Assembly: GCA_029287355.1 (NCBI GenBank)
Contig: JARFRH010000057.1
Coordinates: forward strand, 1-44,096
Length of the DNA stretch: 44,096 bases
Source of the DNA: Maribacter sp.
GTDB lineage: Bacteria; Bacteroidota; Bacteroidia; Flavobacteriales; Flavobacteriaceae
Reading direction: 5' to 3'
Positions within the stretch are counted from its first letter, which is position 1. Every line of letters begins with the position of its first letter. The notes beneath the pieces are model-generated. The model saw only the letters and a program-made list of their open reading frames with translations. It did no database searches and was not told where the DNA came from. The position numbers and the translations under genes were made by a program. Shown piece by piece: positions 16,515 through 25,812 of this stretch.

Positions 16515-16937
16515 TCAAATAAGGAAAGTCTGATCCAAGATCTGAACATCTCGTATCAGTGGGGGAGGCGCGTAATCTCTGAAGGGAATTACGTTTTCGT
16601 CTTGCCCTTTGAAAAGATGTGTATAGGAGTAAGTAAATGAAACAACAAATAGTTGTTGCTCAAAAGTAAGCTGATCTAAAGAAATTTTAAGGTCGTCCTG
16701 TCCATCAATGATAACTTCGATATCGGAACAACAGTTCATTTCCATTTCCATAGCTTCACATGCCTTGGAAGTTTTCGCCATTTCCGTTTTCATCATGCAG
16801 GTGTCTACCTTATCGAACATGCTGAAATCCACTAAATGGTCCCCACAATAATGCATATCCACAGAAAAAGACATGGTGGAGAATAGCACAATAAGTGCCA
16901 TAGAAAAGGACGATATTTTACCTAAGAGTTCTTTCAA
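16515..16937 (-). CDS. HYC_CC_PP family exported small protein
   Basis: 140 residues. An N-terminal hydrophobic signal (about 8-25) is followed by the family hallmarks: HYCG (H29-Y30-C31), a Cys/Met-rich stretch with C47, C60 and the pair C69-C70 (EMEMNCCSD), and the C-terminal DYAPPPL (PP). Function is unproven. The dense Cys, Met and His content and its place at the head of the copper run suggest a periplasmic copper-binding protein. The start is TTG at 16937 (MKELLGKISSF...). The first ATG, at 16901, would cut the signal short, so TTG is preferred. The gene is divergent from the GAF gene, with a 130-nt shared intergenic region that must hold promoters for both. Confidence 0.88.
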   Translation of the reverse strand: MKELLGKISSFSMALIVLFSTMSFSVDMHYCGDHLVDFSMFDKVDTCMMKTEMAKTSKACEAMEMEMNCCSDIEVIIDGQDDLKISLDQLTFEQQLFVVSFTYSYTHLFKGQDENVIPFRDYAPPPLIRDVQILDQTFLI

Positions 16938-17067
16938 TTGCTTTGCTAAAATACGAAATATTGATTTTCCAATTGGATTTACAATGATATTAACGAATTT
17001 TTAAGTAGTATCGTATGGTAACTTTTCAATGAAAATTCGATTTTTGAAATTTATTTAAGACAACAAA

Positions 17068-17523
17068 ATGTTAGAGCCGCTAAAACCTCAGGTAGTATCA
17101 ATATTAAATAATCAAATGCTAGACACAGAAGCTCGTCTACAACAAATCTGTGAGTTTTTGAGAAATGGTATCGAGTATTACGATTGGGTAGGGTTCTATT
17201 TTAAAAACGGCGAAAAGGAAGAATTAAAACTGGGCCCCTATGCTGGTGAACCCACAGACCATACGATTATTCCCTTTGGAAAAGGCATCTGCGGACAAGT
17301 GGCCGTTTCAAATGAAAATTTTGTCGTACCTGATGTGAAGGCACAGGACAATTATATTGCATGCAGTATTAACGTCAAAGCCGAAATCGTTGTTCCCTTG
17401 TTCGTACATGGTGAAAATATCGGTCAAGTCGATATTGATTCGAACACGCCAGATCCGTTTACAGAAGAGGATGAACGTTTTTTAGAATTTGTAAACATGG
17501 AAGTCTCCAAAATATTGGCCTAA
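17068..17523 (+). CDS. GAF-domain protein, free methionine-(R)-sulfoxide reductase-like
   Basis: 151 residues, a single GAF domain over nearly the whole length. The core GKGICGQVA ... YIACSI ... AEIVVPLFVHGENIGQVDIDS is the fRMsr type, an enzyme that reduces free Met-R-sulfoxide. Two cysteines, C75 and C99, are 24 apart, the spacing of two of the three cysteines known in E. coli fRMsr (Cys94 and Cys118). The partner corresponding to Cys84 is not seen. It may therefore be a working reductase using two cysteines or a non-catalytic GAF sensor. It lies 103 nt before purH, in the same direction, with a promoter-like box in between. The msrA/msrB cluster lies about 8 kb downstream. Confidence 0.82.
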   Translation: MLEPLKPQVVSILNNQMLDTEARLQQICEFLRNGIEYYDWVGFYFKNGEKEELKLGPYAGEPTDHTIIPFGKGICGQVAVSNENFVVPDVKAQDNYIACSINVKAEIVVPLFVHGENIGQVDIDSNTPDPFTEEDERFLEFVNMEVSKILA

Positions 17524-17584
17524 ACAGTTCAAAACTTTAACTCTTTTGTTGATAACCTGACGGATTTTTTCTCTTCAAAAAAAG

Positions 17585-17592
17585 TACTTTTG
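17585..17592 (+). promoter_or_regulatory. Putative -7 box (TACTTTTG) of purH
   Basis: Matches the Bacteroidota -7 consensus TAnnTTTG, 33 nt before the purH ATG. No clear -33 TTG at the normal distance. Short consensus, so chance is possible. Confidence 0.4.
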
Positions 17593-17625
17593 CTTGCTTA
17601 TAAACATAACCTCTAGCACGCAAAT

Positions 17626-19155
17626 ATGAGCACTAAAAAAGCCACCTCAGCATTAATCTCAGTATTTCACAAAGACGGATTAGAACCTATTGTTCGCAAA
17701 TTCAAAGAACTCGGCATCACCATTTATTCTACCGGCGGAACTGAAAAATTCATTTCGGATTTAGGTATTGACGTGGTACCGGTGGAAGAGGTTACGAGTT
17801 ACCCATCAATTTTGGGAGGGAGGGTAAAGACCTTACACCCAAAAGTTTTCGGCGGTATTCTCAACCGCCAAGATAACGATAGTGATGTTGCCCAGTTAGA
17901 GGAATTCGAGATCCCTCAGTTAGACATTGTTATCGTCGATCTATATCCCTTCGAGAAAACGGTGGCAGGTGGCGCTTCGGAACAAGATATTATCGAAAAA
18001 ATAGATATTGGCGGAATTTCTTTAATTAGAGCTGCAGCCAAAAATTACAAAGATGTACTTTGTGTTTCTTCCATGGAGGATTATGGTGAAGTACTTGAAT
18101 TGATTTCCAATGGAAATGGAAATACCACCTTGGAAGATCGAAAACGTTTTGCCGCTAAATCATTCAATGTTTCTTCGCATTATGACACCGCAATTTTCAA
18201 TTATTTCAATACCAATCACGAACTAGCGGCTTTAAAAGTAAGTGAGACCAAAGGGAAAGTATTGCGTTATGGCGAGAACCCCCATCAAAAAGGGTTTTTC
18301 TTTGGCGACTTCGATGCCATGTTTTCCAAACTACACGGAAAAGAACTTTCCTATAATAATCTTTTAGATGTTGATGCAGCCGTAAATTTGATGCTCGAAT
18401 TCAAAAACGACGGCCCTACTTTTGCCATACTTAAGCATAATAATGCTTGCGGGTTAGCCCAACGCGACACGCTGCATCAAGCATACGTCGATGCCCTAGC
18501 TGGAGACCCGGTTTCCGCTTTCGGTGGTGTGCTTATTAGTAATAAAGAGATTGACAAACCAACCGCAAAAGAAATTCACCAATTATTCTGCGAAGTCGTC
18601 ATTGCTCCCGGGTATACCGATGATGCTCTCGAAATTTTAAAAGGCAAAAAGAATAGGATCCTTCTAATTCAGAATGAAGTAGAAATGCCGGAAATGATGG
18701 TTAGAACCTGTTTGAACGGTATGCTTCTTCAAGAAAAAGACCATAAAACCGATTCTGTCGAAGATTTGACTATGGCCACTAAAAAGTCTCCTTCGGCTCG
18801 TGAAATCGAAGATCTCATGTTTGCCTCCAAATTATGCAAACATACCAAATCAAACACGATTGTATTGGCCAAGAACAAACAACTATGTGCAAGTGGAACT
18901 GGTCAAACATCTCGTGTAGACGCCTTAAACCAGGCAATTCATAAAGCCAAGTCGTTTAATTTCGACCTTGATGGTGCGGTAATGGCCAGTGACGCATTTT
19001 TTCCATTTCCAGATTGTGTGGAAATTGCGCATAAAAATGGCATTTCATGCGTTATACAACCGGGCGGATCGATAAAAGACCAATTAAGTATTGATTATTG
19101 TAATGAGAATGGAGTTGCCATGGTAATGACGGGCACACGTCATTTCAAGCATTAA
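17626..19155 (+). CDS. purH: Bifunctional AICAR transformylase / IMP cyclohydrolase
   Basis: 509 residues, the usual length. Catalyses the last two steps of de novo purine synthesis in the cytosol: formylation of AICAR with 10-formyl-THF, then ring closure to IMP. The N-terminal MGS-like cyclohydrolase domain (about 1-130) has STGGTEKF and VKTLHPKVFGGIL. The transformylase domain carries the Lys-His pair in LKHNNACG and the C-terminal GSIKDQLSIDYCNENGVAMVMTGTRHFKH typical of PurH. The ATG at 17626 starts the conserved KKATSALISVFHKDGL. mreB follows after 65 nt with its own promoter-like box, so purH may be monocistronic. Confidence 0.97.
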   Translation: MSTKKATSALISVFHKDGLEPIVRKFKELGITIYSTGGTEKFISDLGIDVVPVEEVTSYPSILGGRVKTLHPKVFGGILNRQDNDSDVAQLEEFEIPQLDIVIVDLYPFEKTVAGGASEQDIIEKIDIGGISLIRAAAKNYKDVLCVSSMEDYGEVLELISNGNGNTTLEDRKRFAAKSFNVSSHYDTAIFNYFNTNHELAALKVSETKGKVLRYGENPHQKGFFFGDFDAMFSKLHGKELSYNNLLDVDAAVNLMLEFKNDGPTFAILKHNNACGLAQRDTLHQAYVDALAGDPVSAFGGVLISNKEIDKPTAKEIHQLFCEVVIAPGYTDDALEILKGKKNRILLIQNEVEMPEMMVRTCLNGMLLQEKDHKTDSVEDLTMATKKSPSAREIEDLMFASKLCKHTKSNTIVLAKNKQLCASGTGQTSRVDALNQAIHKAKSFNFDLDGAVMASDAFFPFPDCVEIAHKNGISCVIQPGGSIKDQLSIDYCNENGVAMVMTGTRHFKH

Positions 19156-19161
19156 TTTTAC

Positions 19162-19169
19162 TACTTTTG
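19162..19169 (+). promoter_or_regulatory. Putative -7 box (TACTTTTG) of the mre-mrd operon
   Basis: Identical in sequence to the box before purH and 51 nt before the mreB ATG, just after the purH stop. A convincing -33 element is not visible. Confidence 0.45.
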
Positions 19170-19220
19170 TCGATGAAATGCACCCCACGCATACATGTAA
19201 CATAACCAAATTAACTAATA

Positions 19221-20249
19221 ATGGGATTTTTTGATTTCTTGACCGAGGAAATCGCCATCGACTTAGGTACGGCGAATACACTCATCATTCATATGGACAA
19301 AGTCGTTGTCGACAGTCCTTCCATCGTAGCCAGAGACCGAATTTCAGGTAAAATCATTGCAGTTGGCAAAGAGGCTAACTTGATGCAGGGTAAGACCCAC
19401 GAAAACATAAAAACCATTAGACCCTTAAAAGATGGGGTAATAGCAGATTTTGATGCATCTGAAAAGATGATCAATATGTTCATCAAAAATATTCCGGCCC
19501 TAAAAAAGAAATGGTTTCCACCTGCCTTGCGGATGGTAATCTGCATTCCCTCAGGGATTACGGAAGTTGAGATGCGTGCGGTAAAAGAGTCCGCAGAACG
19601 CGTAAATGGCAAGGAAGTTTATTTGATTCATGAACCCATGGCCGCGGCCATTGGTATAGGTTTGGATATCATGCAACCCAAAGGAAACATGATTGTTGAT
19701 ATAGGGGGTGGTACTACTGAGATCGCTGTTATCGCCTTAGGAGGTATTGTGTGTGACAAATCCGTAAAAATTGCAGGTGATGTATTCACCAATGATATCA
19801 TCTATTATATGCGTACGCAACACAACTTATATGTAGGTGAAAGCACCGCTGAGAATATAAAAATAGAAATCGGATCTGCTACTGAGGACCTTCAAACCCC
19901 TCCTGACGAAAAATCAGTTCAAGGACGTGATTTATTGACTGGTAAACCCAAACAAGTTCAAATATCATATCGCGAAATTGCAAAAGCACTTGATAAGTCC
20001 ATTTTACGAGTTGAAGATGCCGTCATGGAGACCTTATCGCAGACACCTCCCGAACTTGCGGCTGATATTTATAATACCGGAATCTATTTAGCAGGTGGTG
20101 GTTCTATGCTACGTGGTTTAGACCGAAGGCTTTCCCAAAAGACCGATTTACCCGTCTATATTGCGGAAGACCCATTACGAGCCGTTGTTCGTGGTACAGG
20201 TATCGCATTGAAGAACCTAGAACGCTATAAGAGTATTCTTATCAAGTAA
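19221..20249 (+). CDS. mreB: Rod shape-determining actin homologue MreB
   Basis: 342 residues, the normal length. Forms membrane-bound filaments under the inner membrane that direct lateral wall synthesis. Actin-fold nucleotide motifs are present: AIDLGTANTLI (phosphate 1), a connecting segment with EPMAAAIGIG, IVDIGGGTTEIAVIALGG (phosphate 2) and GIYLAGGGSMLRGLD (adenosine). The N-terminal MGFFDFL is the membrane-binding amphipathic stretch. First gene of an operon with mreC, mreD, mrdA and rodA. The ATG at 19221 agrees with the family start. Confidence 0.97.
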   Translation: MGFFDFLTEEIAIDLGTANTLIIHMDKVVVDSPSIVARDRISGKIIAVGKEANLMQGKTHENIKTIRPLKDGVIADFDASEKMINMFIKNIPALKKKWFPPALRMVICIPSGITEVEMRAVKESAERVNGKEVYLIHEPMAAAIGIGLDIMQPKGNMIVDIGGGTTEIAVIALGGIVCDKSVKIAGDVFTNDIIYYMRTQHNLYVGESTAENIKIEIGSATEDLQTPPDEKSVQGRDLLTGKPKQVQISYREIAKALDKSILRVEDAVMETLSQTPPELAADIYNTGIYLAGGGSMLRGLDRRLSQKTDLPVYIAEDPLRAVVRGTGIALKNLERYKSILIK

Positions 20250-20324
20250 AAAAAAGCGATCAGGCAGACTTATCCTTCATTTTATACGTCCAAAATTATA
20301 AGGGCTACATAAAATTTTTAGCGC

Positions 20325-21146
20325 ATGCAGCAAATCATCAACTTTATCATAAGATATAAGAATTTTCTTCTGTATCTCTTTTTGTTGATGGTCTCATTAG
20401 GTTTTACCATTCAGTCGCATTCATACCATCAATCTAGCTTTTTCAATTCCTCAAGTTGGCTTACGGGCAATATTTATGAAACATCCAACAGTATCTCATC
20501 ATACTTTGACCTCGATGATGAAAACAAAAAATTGGTTGAAGAGAATCAAAGATTACGAAAACTGCTTTTTAATCGAGAATCAAACGATTCAATTGTATTG
20601 GACACCGTTCAGGCTGAATATACAATCACCACTGCACAGGTCATTAAAAACAGCTATGCCGATCGACGAAATTATATTACAATCAACAAAGGAGAAAAAG
20701 ATAGTGTAAAACCTGACATGGGCGTCATTACGTCCAAGGGAATCTTGGGTATTGTAGAAAATACCTCTAATCACTTCGCTACCGTACAGAGCATTTTGAA
20801 TGTCAACTCGAACATCAATGCCAAGTTGAAGAACACGAACCATTTCGGGTCTTTGGTATGGAATGAAGAGGCTTACAATGTGGTTCAACTCATTGACATA
20901 CCAAAATTGGTGCCGTTAATTGTGGGCGACACCATTGTGACCGGGGGTATGAGTAGTATTTTTCCCGAGAACATTCCTATTGGTACGATTAAAAAATTCC
21001 AACTCGACAACGCACAGGGTTTTTGGCGTATCGATATCACGCTTTTTAACGATATGACAAACATAAAAAATGTGTATATCGTGAACAATGAAAACCGACT
21101 TGAAATACTAGAATTAGAAGAAGAGACCATTTCCAATGATCAGTAA
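20325..21146 (+). CDS. mreC: Rod shape-determining protein MreC
   Basis: 273 residues. One N-terminal membrane helix (about 10-27), a short coiled coil (about 60-80, DDENKKLVEENQRLRKLLF) and a periplasmic beta-domain (for example ITINKGEKDSVKPDMGVITSKGILGIV). It links MreB and MreD to the PBP2-RodA wall synthase in the periplasm. The 75-nt gap after mreB has no clear terminator. The end overlaps mreD by 11 nt, which indicates coupled translation. Confidence 0.95.
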   Translation: MQQIINFIIRYKNFLLYLFLLMVSLGFTIQSHSYHQSSFFNSSSWLTGNIYETSNSISSYFDLDDENKKLVEENQRLRKLLFNRESNDSIVLDTVQAEYTITTAQVIKNSYADRRNYITINKGEKDSVKPDMGVITSKGILGIVENTSNHFATVQSILNVNSNINAKLKNTNHFGSLVWNEEAYNVVQLIDIPKLVPLIVGDTIVTGGMSSIFPENIPIGTIKKFQLDNAQGFWRIDITLFNDMTNIKNVYIVNNENRLEILELEEETISNDQ

Positions 21147-21645
21147 TTATTACTTCATCAATGTAATTCGATTCACACTACTTGTTTTAGTACAGGTATT
21201 GGTATTCAACAGGCTTAACTTTTTTGGCTATATCAACCCAATGGTCTACATCTTGTTTTTATATTGGTATCCCATAAAACAGAGGAGGTCGGTTTTTATT
21301 GGTTTGAGTTTTCTTTTAGGGCTGTGTATTGATTTCTTTTCTGATACGATGGCCATCAATGCCGCTTCTACAGTAACGATAGCATATTTAAGGCCGACAA
21401 TAATGCGTTTTGTTTTCGGGGTAAATTATGAATTTCAAAGTTTTAAATTAGGTAACGCCACCAGAGTACAACAATTCACGTTTTTAGCGTTATTAATAGT
21501 AGTGCATCATCTGGTATTCTTTAGCGTGGAAATTTTCAGTTTCGCTAATGTGCTACTAATATTGAAAAAAGTATTTTCCATTGGGCTGGCCACCTTGGTG
21601 CTCTGTTTACTATTCAGCTCACTTTTTAGTGTTTCAAAAGAATGA
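21136..21645 (+). CDS. mreD: Rod shape-determining membrane protein MreD
   Basis: 169 residues with about five membrane helices and few charged residues (for example FTLLVLVQVLVFNRLNFFGYINPMVYILFLYW near the start). Inner-membrane partner of MreC. It overlaps mreC at the 5' end by 11 nt and mrdA at the 3' end by 4 nt (ATGA). Sequence conservation is low in this family, so the name rests on topology and the mreBC-X-mrdA order. Confidence 0.92.
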   Translation: MISNYYFINVIRFTLLVLVQVLVFNRLNFFGYINPMVYILFLYWYPIKQRRSVFIGLSFLLGLCIDFFSDTMAINAASTVTIAYLRPTIMRFVFGVNYEFQSFKLGNATRVQQFTFLALLIVVHHLVFFSVEIFSFANVLLILKKVFSIGLATLVLCLLFSSLFSVSKE

Positions 21646-23561
21646 AGAAGATTCTACTCTCGTCGATTATCATTATCATCGGTATCACTTTTATCGGTAG
21701 ATTATCGTATTTGCAGATTTTTAGTTTTTCTCCTGATCAAGTTCTGGAAGACCCTGCCATAAAGGCTATTTATGACTATCCAGAGCGAGGTTATATCTAT
21801 GACCGAAACGGAAAGCTTTTAGTGGGAAATGACCCTGCCTACGACGTTATGGTAATACCCCGGGAAGTAAAGGTCTTAGACACATTGGAATTCTGTTCTT
21901 TGTTGGATATCGATATTGAAAAATTCAGAAAACAACTTCGAAGAGCGCGAATATATTCTCCAAGGTTACCTTCCGTATTGGTACATCAACTTTCAAAAGA
22001 GGATTATGCACGACTTCAGGAGAAAATGCGGAGATATCCCGGTTTCTACATTCAAAAAAGATCTCTTCGCTATTATGACATGAATGCCGGGGCCAATGTT
22101 CTAGGTTATATTAGTGAGGTAAATGAACGCGACCTTAGAAAAAACCCTTATTATGTGCAAGGGGAATTAACAGGTCGCACTGGTGTTGAAAAAGTCTATG
22201 AAGATACCTTAAGAGGTCGTAAAGGCGTTCAATACATTCAAAAGGATAGGTTCAATCGGGATATTGGCAAATACAAAGATGGTCTTTTGGATGTTCAACC
22301 GATACAAGGAAAAGAGATAAGCCTCACTATTGACAAAGATTTACAGGAATATGGGGAAAAATTAATGAACGGGAAATGGGGTGGTATTGTAGCCATCGAA
22401 CCTTCTTCCGGAGAAATTCTAACAATGATTTCTGGCCCGACCTACGACCCATCACTTTTGGTTGGTCGAAAACGCTCTGCCAACTACAGTAAATTACATT
22501 ACGATACGATTTCTAAACCCACATTCGATAGATCGATTTCTTTTGAGAAAAGTCCGGGCTCCCCTTTTAAGGCAATTAACGCACTTATCGCCTTGCAGGA
22601 AGATGCAATTACTCCTTCTACTACATTTACATGCTATCACGGATTTTACATTGGCAGGAATAAGAAAGGTTGTCATTGTGGCGGAGGTACGAGAAGACTA
22701 AATGATGGTATCTACAAATCTTGTAACGCCTATTTCGTAGGTGCCTATAAAAAGATATTCGAGCAGTTCGACTCAAACGCAGCGGCTATGGATGCTTGGG
22801 AAAAACATGTTAGAAGCTTTGGTTTGGGTTCATATTTAGGATCGGATTTACATACAGGTAGACCTGGAAGTGTTCCTAGTACAGAACTTTATAACAAATG
22901 GTATGGTGAAGGAGATGCAAGATGGTCAGCAGTTACTACCTACTCAAATGCAATAGGGCAAGGTGAGGTTAATGTTACCCCGATACAATTAGCAAATATG
23001 ACCGCAGCAATTGCCAATAGAGGTTTTTACTATACTCCGCATATTTTGAAGAAAGTCAATGGTGAAGAAATCAGTGACCCAAACTTTGTTGATCCCAAGT
23101 ATACGACGATTAATAAAAGACATTTTGAACCAGTCATTCAGGGCATGGCCCAAGTTTATAAAAGAGGTACCGCCCAATACGTTCAAATACCCGATATTGA
23201 AATTGCGGGAAAAACAGGTACCGTAGAGAACTTCATGGTAATCGACACTGTTAGAACACAACTGACCGACAATTCCGTATTTGTAGCCTTTGCGCCCGTT
23301 GACAACCCACAAATCGCAATTGCCGTATATATACAAAATGGGTATTACGGTTCTCGTTATGCAGGACATATTGCTTCTTTATTGATAGAAAAATATCTCA
23401 AGGGAGAGATAACCAGAAAGGACCTCGAGAAACGAATGCTGGAAAGAACACTTGAAAGCGAATATGCAAAACCTTATAGCGGTGAAGCGTTTGAAATAAA
23501 CGAATACGATTGGAGCAAACACGCTATAAAACCAAAAACGGATACTATTCCTTCAAGATAA
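21642..23561 (+). CDS. mrdA: Penicillin-binding protein 2 (transpeptidase)
   Basis: 639 residues. One N-terminal membrane helix (about 4-24), a pedestal/dimerisation domain (PERGYIYDRNGKLLVGNDPAYDV; LGYISEVNERDL ... GRTGVEKVYEDTLRG) and the transpeptidase domain. The active serine is S307 in SPGSPFK (SxxK, K310). The SxN and KTG motifs are seen in YSNAIGQGE and GKTGTVEN. It cross-links peptidoglycan during elongation, with RodA as the glycosyltransferase partner, encoded 6 nt downstream. The C-terminal tail beyond the transpeptidase domain (about 590-639) is charged. Start shared with the mreD stop (ATGA). Confidence 0.96.
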   Translation: MKKILLSSIIIIIGITFIGRLSYLQIFSFSPDQVLEDPAIKAIYDYPERGYIYDRNGKLLVGNDPAYDVMVIPREVKVLDTLEFCSLLDIDIEKFRKQLRRARIYSPRLPSVLVHQLSKEDYARLQEKMRRYPGFYIQKRSLRYYDMNAGANVLGYISEVNERDLRKNPYYVQGELTGRTGVEKVYEDTLRGRKGVQYIQKDRFNRDIGKYKDGLLDVQPIQGKEISLTIDKDLQEYGEKLMNGKWGGIVAIEPSSGEILTMISGPTYDPSLLVGRKRSANYSKLHYDTISKPTFDRSISFEKSPGSPFKAINALIALQEDAITPSTTFTCYHGFYIGRNKKGCHCGGGTRRLNDGIYKSCNAYFVGAYKKIFEQFDSNAAAMDAWEKHVRSFGLGSYLGSDLHTGRPGSVPSTELYNKWYGEGDARWSAVTTYSNAIGQGEVNVTPIQLANMTAAIANRGFYYTPHILKKVNGEEISDPNFVDPKYTTINKRHFEPVIQGMAQVYKRGTAQYVQIPDIEIAGKTGTVENFMVIDTVRTQLTDNSVFVAFAPVDNPQIAIAVYIQNGYYGSRYAGHIASLLIEKYLKGEITRKDLEKRMLERTLESEYAKPYSGEAFEINEYDWSKHAIKPKTDTIPSR

Positions 23562-23567
23562 ACTAGT

Positions 23568-24851
23568 ATGTCTGGTAAAAGTCTTCTTAAGCGACTTGAT
23601 TGGTTAACGGTATTCATTTATTTGGCATTACTGACCATAGGTTGGGTGAATATCTATTCTAGTACGTTCATCGAGACTGATTCCTCAATTTTTGATTTCG
23701 GAACATTACACGGCAAACAACTTTTTTTTATCGGAGTTAGTTTCGTTACAATCATTATTCTCTTGGCACTAGATGCAGGCTTTTACGAACGTTTTTCAAG
23801 CCTGTTATACGTTATTGCGATGGTTATGCTTTTGGGGCTGTTTCCATTTGGAAAAACCATAGCCGGAGCAACCTCATGGTATGATCTCGGTTTTTTCAAC
23901 CTTCAACCATCTGAATTGGCCAAGGTAGCAACAGCACTCGCCCTAGCGAAATACCTCAGCGACATCCAAACCGATATAAAAAGACGCAAAGATCAATGGT
24001 ATGCATTCTTGGTATTGCTTATACCAGCAGTTTTGATTATCCCACAGCCTGACCCAGGTAGTGCTCTTGTTTTCTTTGCTATGGCTTTTGTAATCTTCCG
24101 CGAAGGCCTGCCATTATATTATCTGGGAATCGTTTTATTGGCCATATTAATCTTCATTACCACATTGATGTTTGGAACCATTTGGGTCGGCATCACCTTA
24201 ACCCTGCTAATTGTTCTCTTTTTATTGTTGAAGAAGAAGACGTTTAAAGTTCCGATTTTTCCTTTGGTATCAGTGGTGGTGGTGGCAATTCTCTTTTCTC
24301 TCTCTGTAAATTTTGTTTTCAATAATGTCTTTGAACAACGTCACCGAGATCGTTTCAGTCTTTGGCTTCGCTTGGAAAAAGACCCAGCCAAACTAGAGAA
24401 AATACGAAAGACCATTGGTTACAATACCTACCAATCAGAAAAAGCTATCGAGTCTGGCGGATTTTTTGGAAAAGGGTTTTTAGAAGGAACAAGAACAAAA
24501 GGAGATTTTGTGCCGGAACAGCATACTGATTATATCTTTAGTACCGTAGGGGAAGAATGGGGGTTTGTAGGCACCACTACAGTAGTACTCTTATTTACTA
24601 TACTCTTGCTTCGTTTGGTTTATCTTGCCGAAAGACAGAAAAATCCCTTTAGTAGAATGTATGGCTATGGGGTAATCTCCATTTTATTCGTGCACTACTT
24701 CATCAATATCGGCATGGTCATCGGTATCTTACCTACCATCGGTATTCCGCTGCCTTTCTTTAGCTATGGAGGTTCGGGATTATTGTTTTTTACGATTTTA
24801 CTCTTCATCATGCTTCGTTTGGATTCCAATCGATTGAAAGAAGGATTCTAG
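23568..24851 (+). CDS. rodA: SEDS peptidoglycan glycosyltransferase RodA
   Basis: 427 residues with about ten membrane helices. Polymerises lipid II during cell elongation together with PBP2. Family signatures: GATSWYDLGFFNLQPSELAKVATALALA near the fourth helix and IGMVIGILPTIGIPLPFFSYGGSGLL near the end. The long cytosol/periplasm loop (about 255-320) holds the GFFGKGFLEGTRTKGDFVPEQHTDYIFS segment. Last gene of the operon, 6 nt after mrdA. The convergent endonuclease gene ends 18 nt away; I see no strong hairpin in this gap. Confidence 0.96.
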   Translation: MSGKSLLKRLDWLTVFIYLALLTIGWVNIYSSTFIETDSSIFDFGTLHGKQLFFIGVSFVTIIILLALDAGFYERFSSLLYVIAMVMLLGLFPFGKTIAGATSWYDLGFFNLQPSELAKVATALALAKYLSDIQTDIKRRKDQWYAFLVLLIPAVLIIPQPDPGSALVFFAMAFVIFREGLPLYYLGIVLLAILIFITTLMFGTIWVGITLTLLIVLFLLLKKKTFKVPIFPLVSVVVVAILFSLSVNFVFNNVFEQRHRDRFSLWLRLEKDPAKLEKIRKTIGYNTYQSEKAIESGGFFGKGFLEGTRTKGDFVPEQHTDYIFSTVGEEWGFVGTTTVVLLFTILLLRLVYLAERQKNPFSRMYGYGVISILFVHYFINIGMVIGILPTIGIPLPFFSYGGSGLLFFTILLFIMLRLDSNRLKEGF

Positions 24852-24869
24852 ACTTCTTAGATTGACAAA

Positions 24870-25688
24870 CTAAAATCGCCAACCAGAAGAATTCACTTGA
24901 ACTTCCAAGGTATTTTCTAAATCATCCGATAGGTCCTGAAAGAAATCAATGCCGGTTTGTTTCTCAATTAAATCCACGGGCACCAGAAATGACTTTAAAG
25001 CTTTAGTGCTTTCTCTTCCTTCCATCAAAAAACCCAACACTTTCAGATTATCCTTGGTTCCCCGAGCTATGATTTTGTAATAATATCTGGGCACGGCTAC
25101 ATCCTCCTCTCCTATTTCTACCAAATCCGCCTCCAGTATTCCAGCAGTGATTACGAATACTTCATCATACCGTTTCGCCCATCGTCTCACCTGCATTTCT
25201 AGGCGATTCCATACCCCAGCATTAAAGTTGCGGTCTTGCGGACTTACATTACTTGTATAAAAAGTTTCGTTATAGGCATATTCCGAAAATCGACGATCAC
25301 CGGCTGGGCAGAGATGACCTCGGTCATAACCTGAACCTTTATAATTTCGCCAGTCGGCAGATTTGGTTTTCACCTTCGGATCTTCTATGAAGTAAGGACG
25401 TTTTCGGTCATCATTAGTCAAATGACCTTTCTTAAGTGTGTAAGCGACCCATTCGGCCTGCTCATAAGGTTCACTATATGACAACATAAAGTGTTCATGT
25501 TTTACAAGTTGGCCCGTAGTGGAACTTGGCAGTAAATAGTTTGGAAGATTTGTTCGAACACCATCACTTTTAGGATCTGAGTAGGTATCCGGTGTATAAA
25601 AATTTTCAAATACCCAAAAACCTACGACACAAGCCAAAATCAAAATGGCATAAATAGTCTTGTTATTGTTATTTTTTCGCTTTCGCAT
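24870..25688 (-). CDS. Membrane-anchored DNA/RNA non-specific endonuclease
   Basis: 272 residues. A basic N-terminus (RKRKNNNNK) and one hydrophobic helix (about 12-26) suggest a signal anchor with the enzyme outside the cytoplasm. The nuclease domain (about 60-265) has the beta-beta-alpha-metal motif YDRGHLCPAGDRR, with the general-base histidine in RGH, and the metal-ligand segment TSNVSPQDRNFNAGVWNRLE. It cleaves single- and double-stranded nucleic acid, typically with Mg2+. It is probably a nutrient-scavenging or surface nuclease. Monocistronic, convergent with rodA and divergent from the msr cluster. Confidence 0.93.
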   Translation of the reverse strand: MRKRKNNNNKTIYAILILACVVGFWVFENFYTPDTYSDPKSDGVRTNLPNYLLPSSTTGQLVKHEHFMLSYSEPYEQAEWVAYTLKKGHLTNDDRKRPYFIEDPKVKTKSADWRNYKGSGYDRGHLCPAGDRRFSEYAYNETFYTSNVSPQDRNFNAGVWNRLEMQVRRWAKRYDEVFVITAGILEADLVEIGEEDVAVPRYYYKIIARGTKDNLKVLGFLMEGRESTKALKSFLVPVDLIEKQTGIDFFQDLSDDLENTLEVQVNSSGWRF

Positions 25689-25812
25689 GCTTCAAATTTA
25701 ATATAATTTAGGAGTACAACTTTGCTAAGTCACAATGTAAGTTTTGGGCAGATAAAACGACAAAAACAATAGTAAAATAAAGTACTAACATTCATTAAAA
25801 AAGAAAGGAAAT

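Noticed and set aside
1229-16937. The copper run as a recently acquired genomic island
   Set aside because: No integrase, transposase, tRNA or attachment repeats border it, and codon use does not visibly differ. A base-composition scan would be needed.
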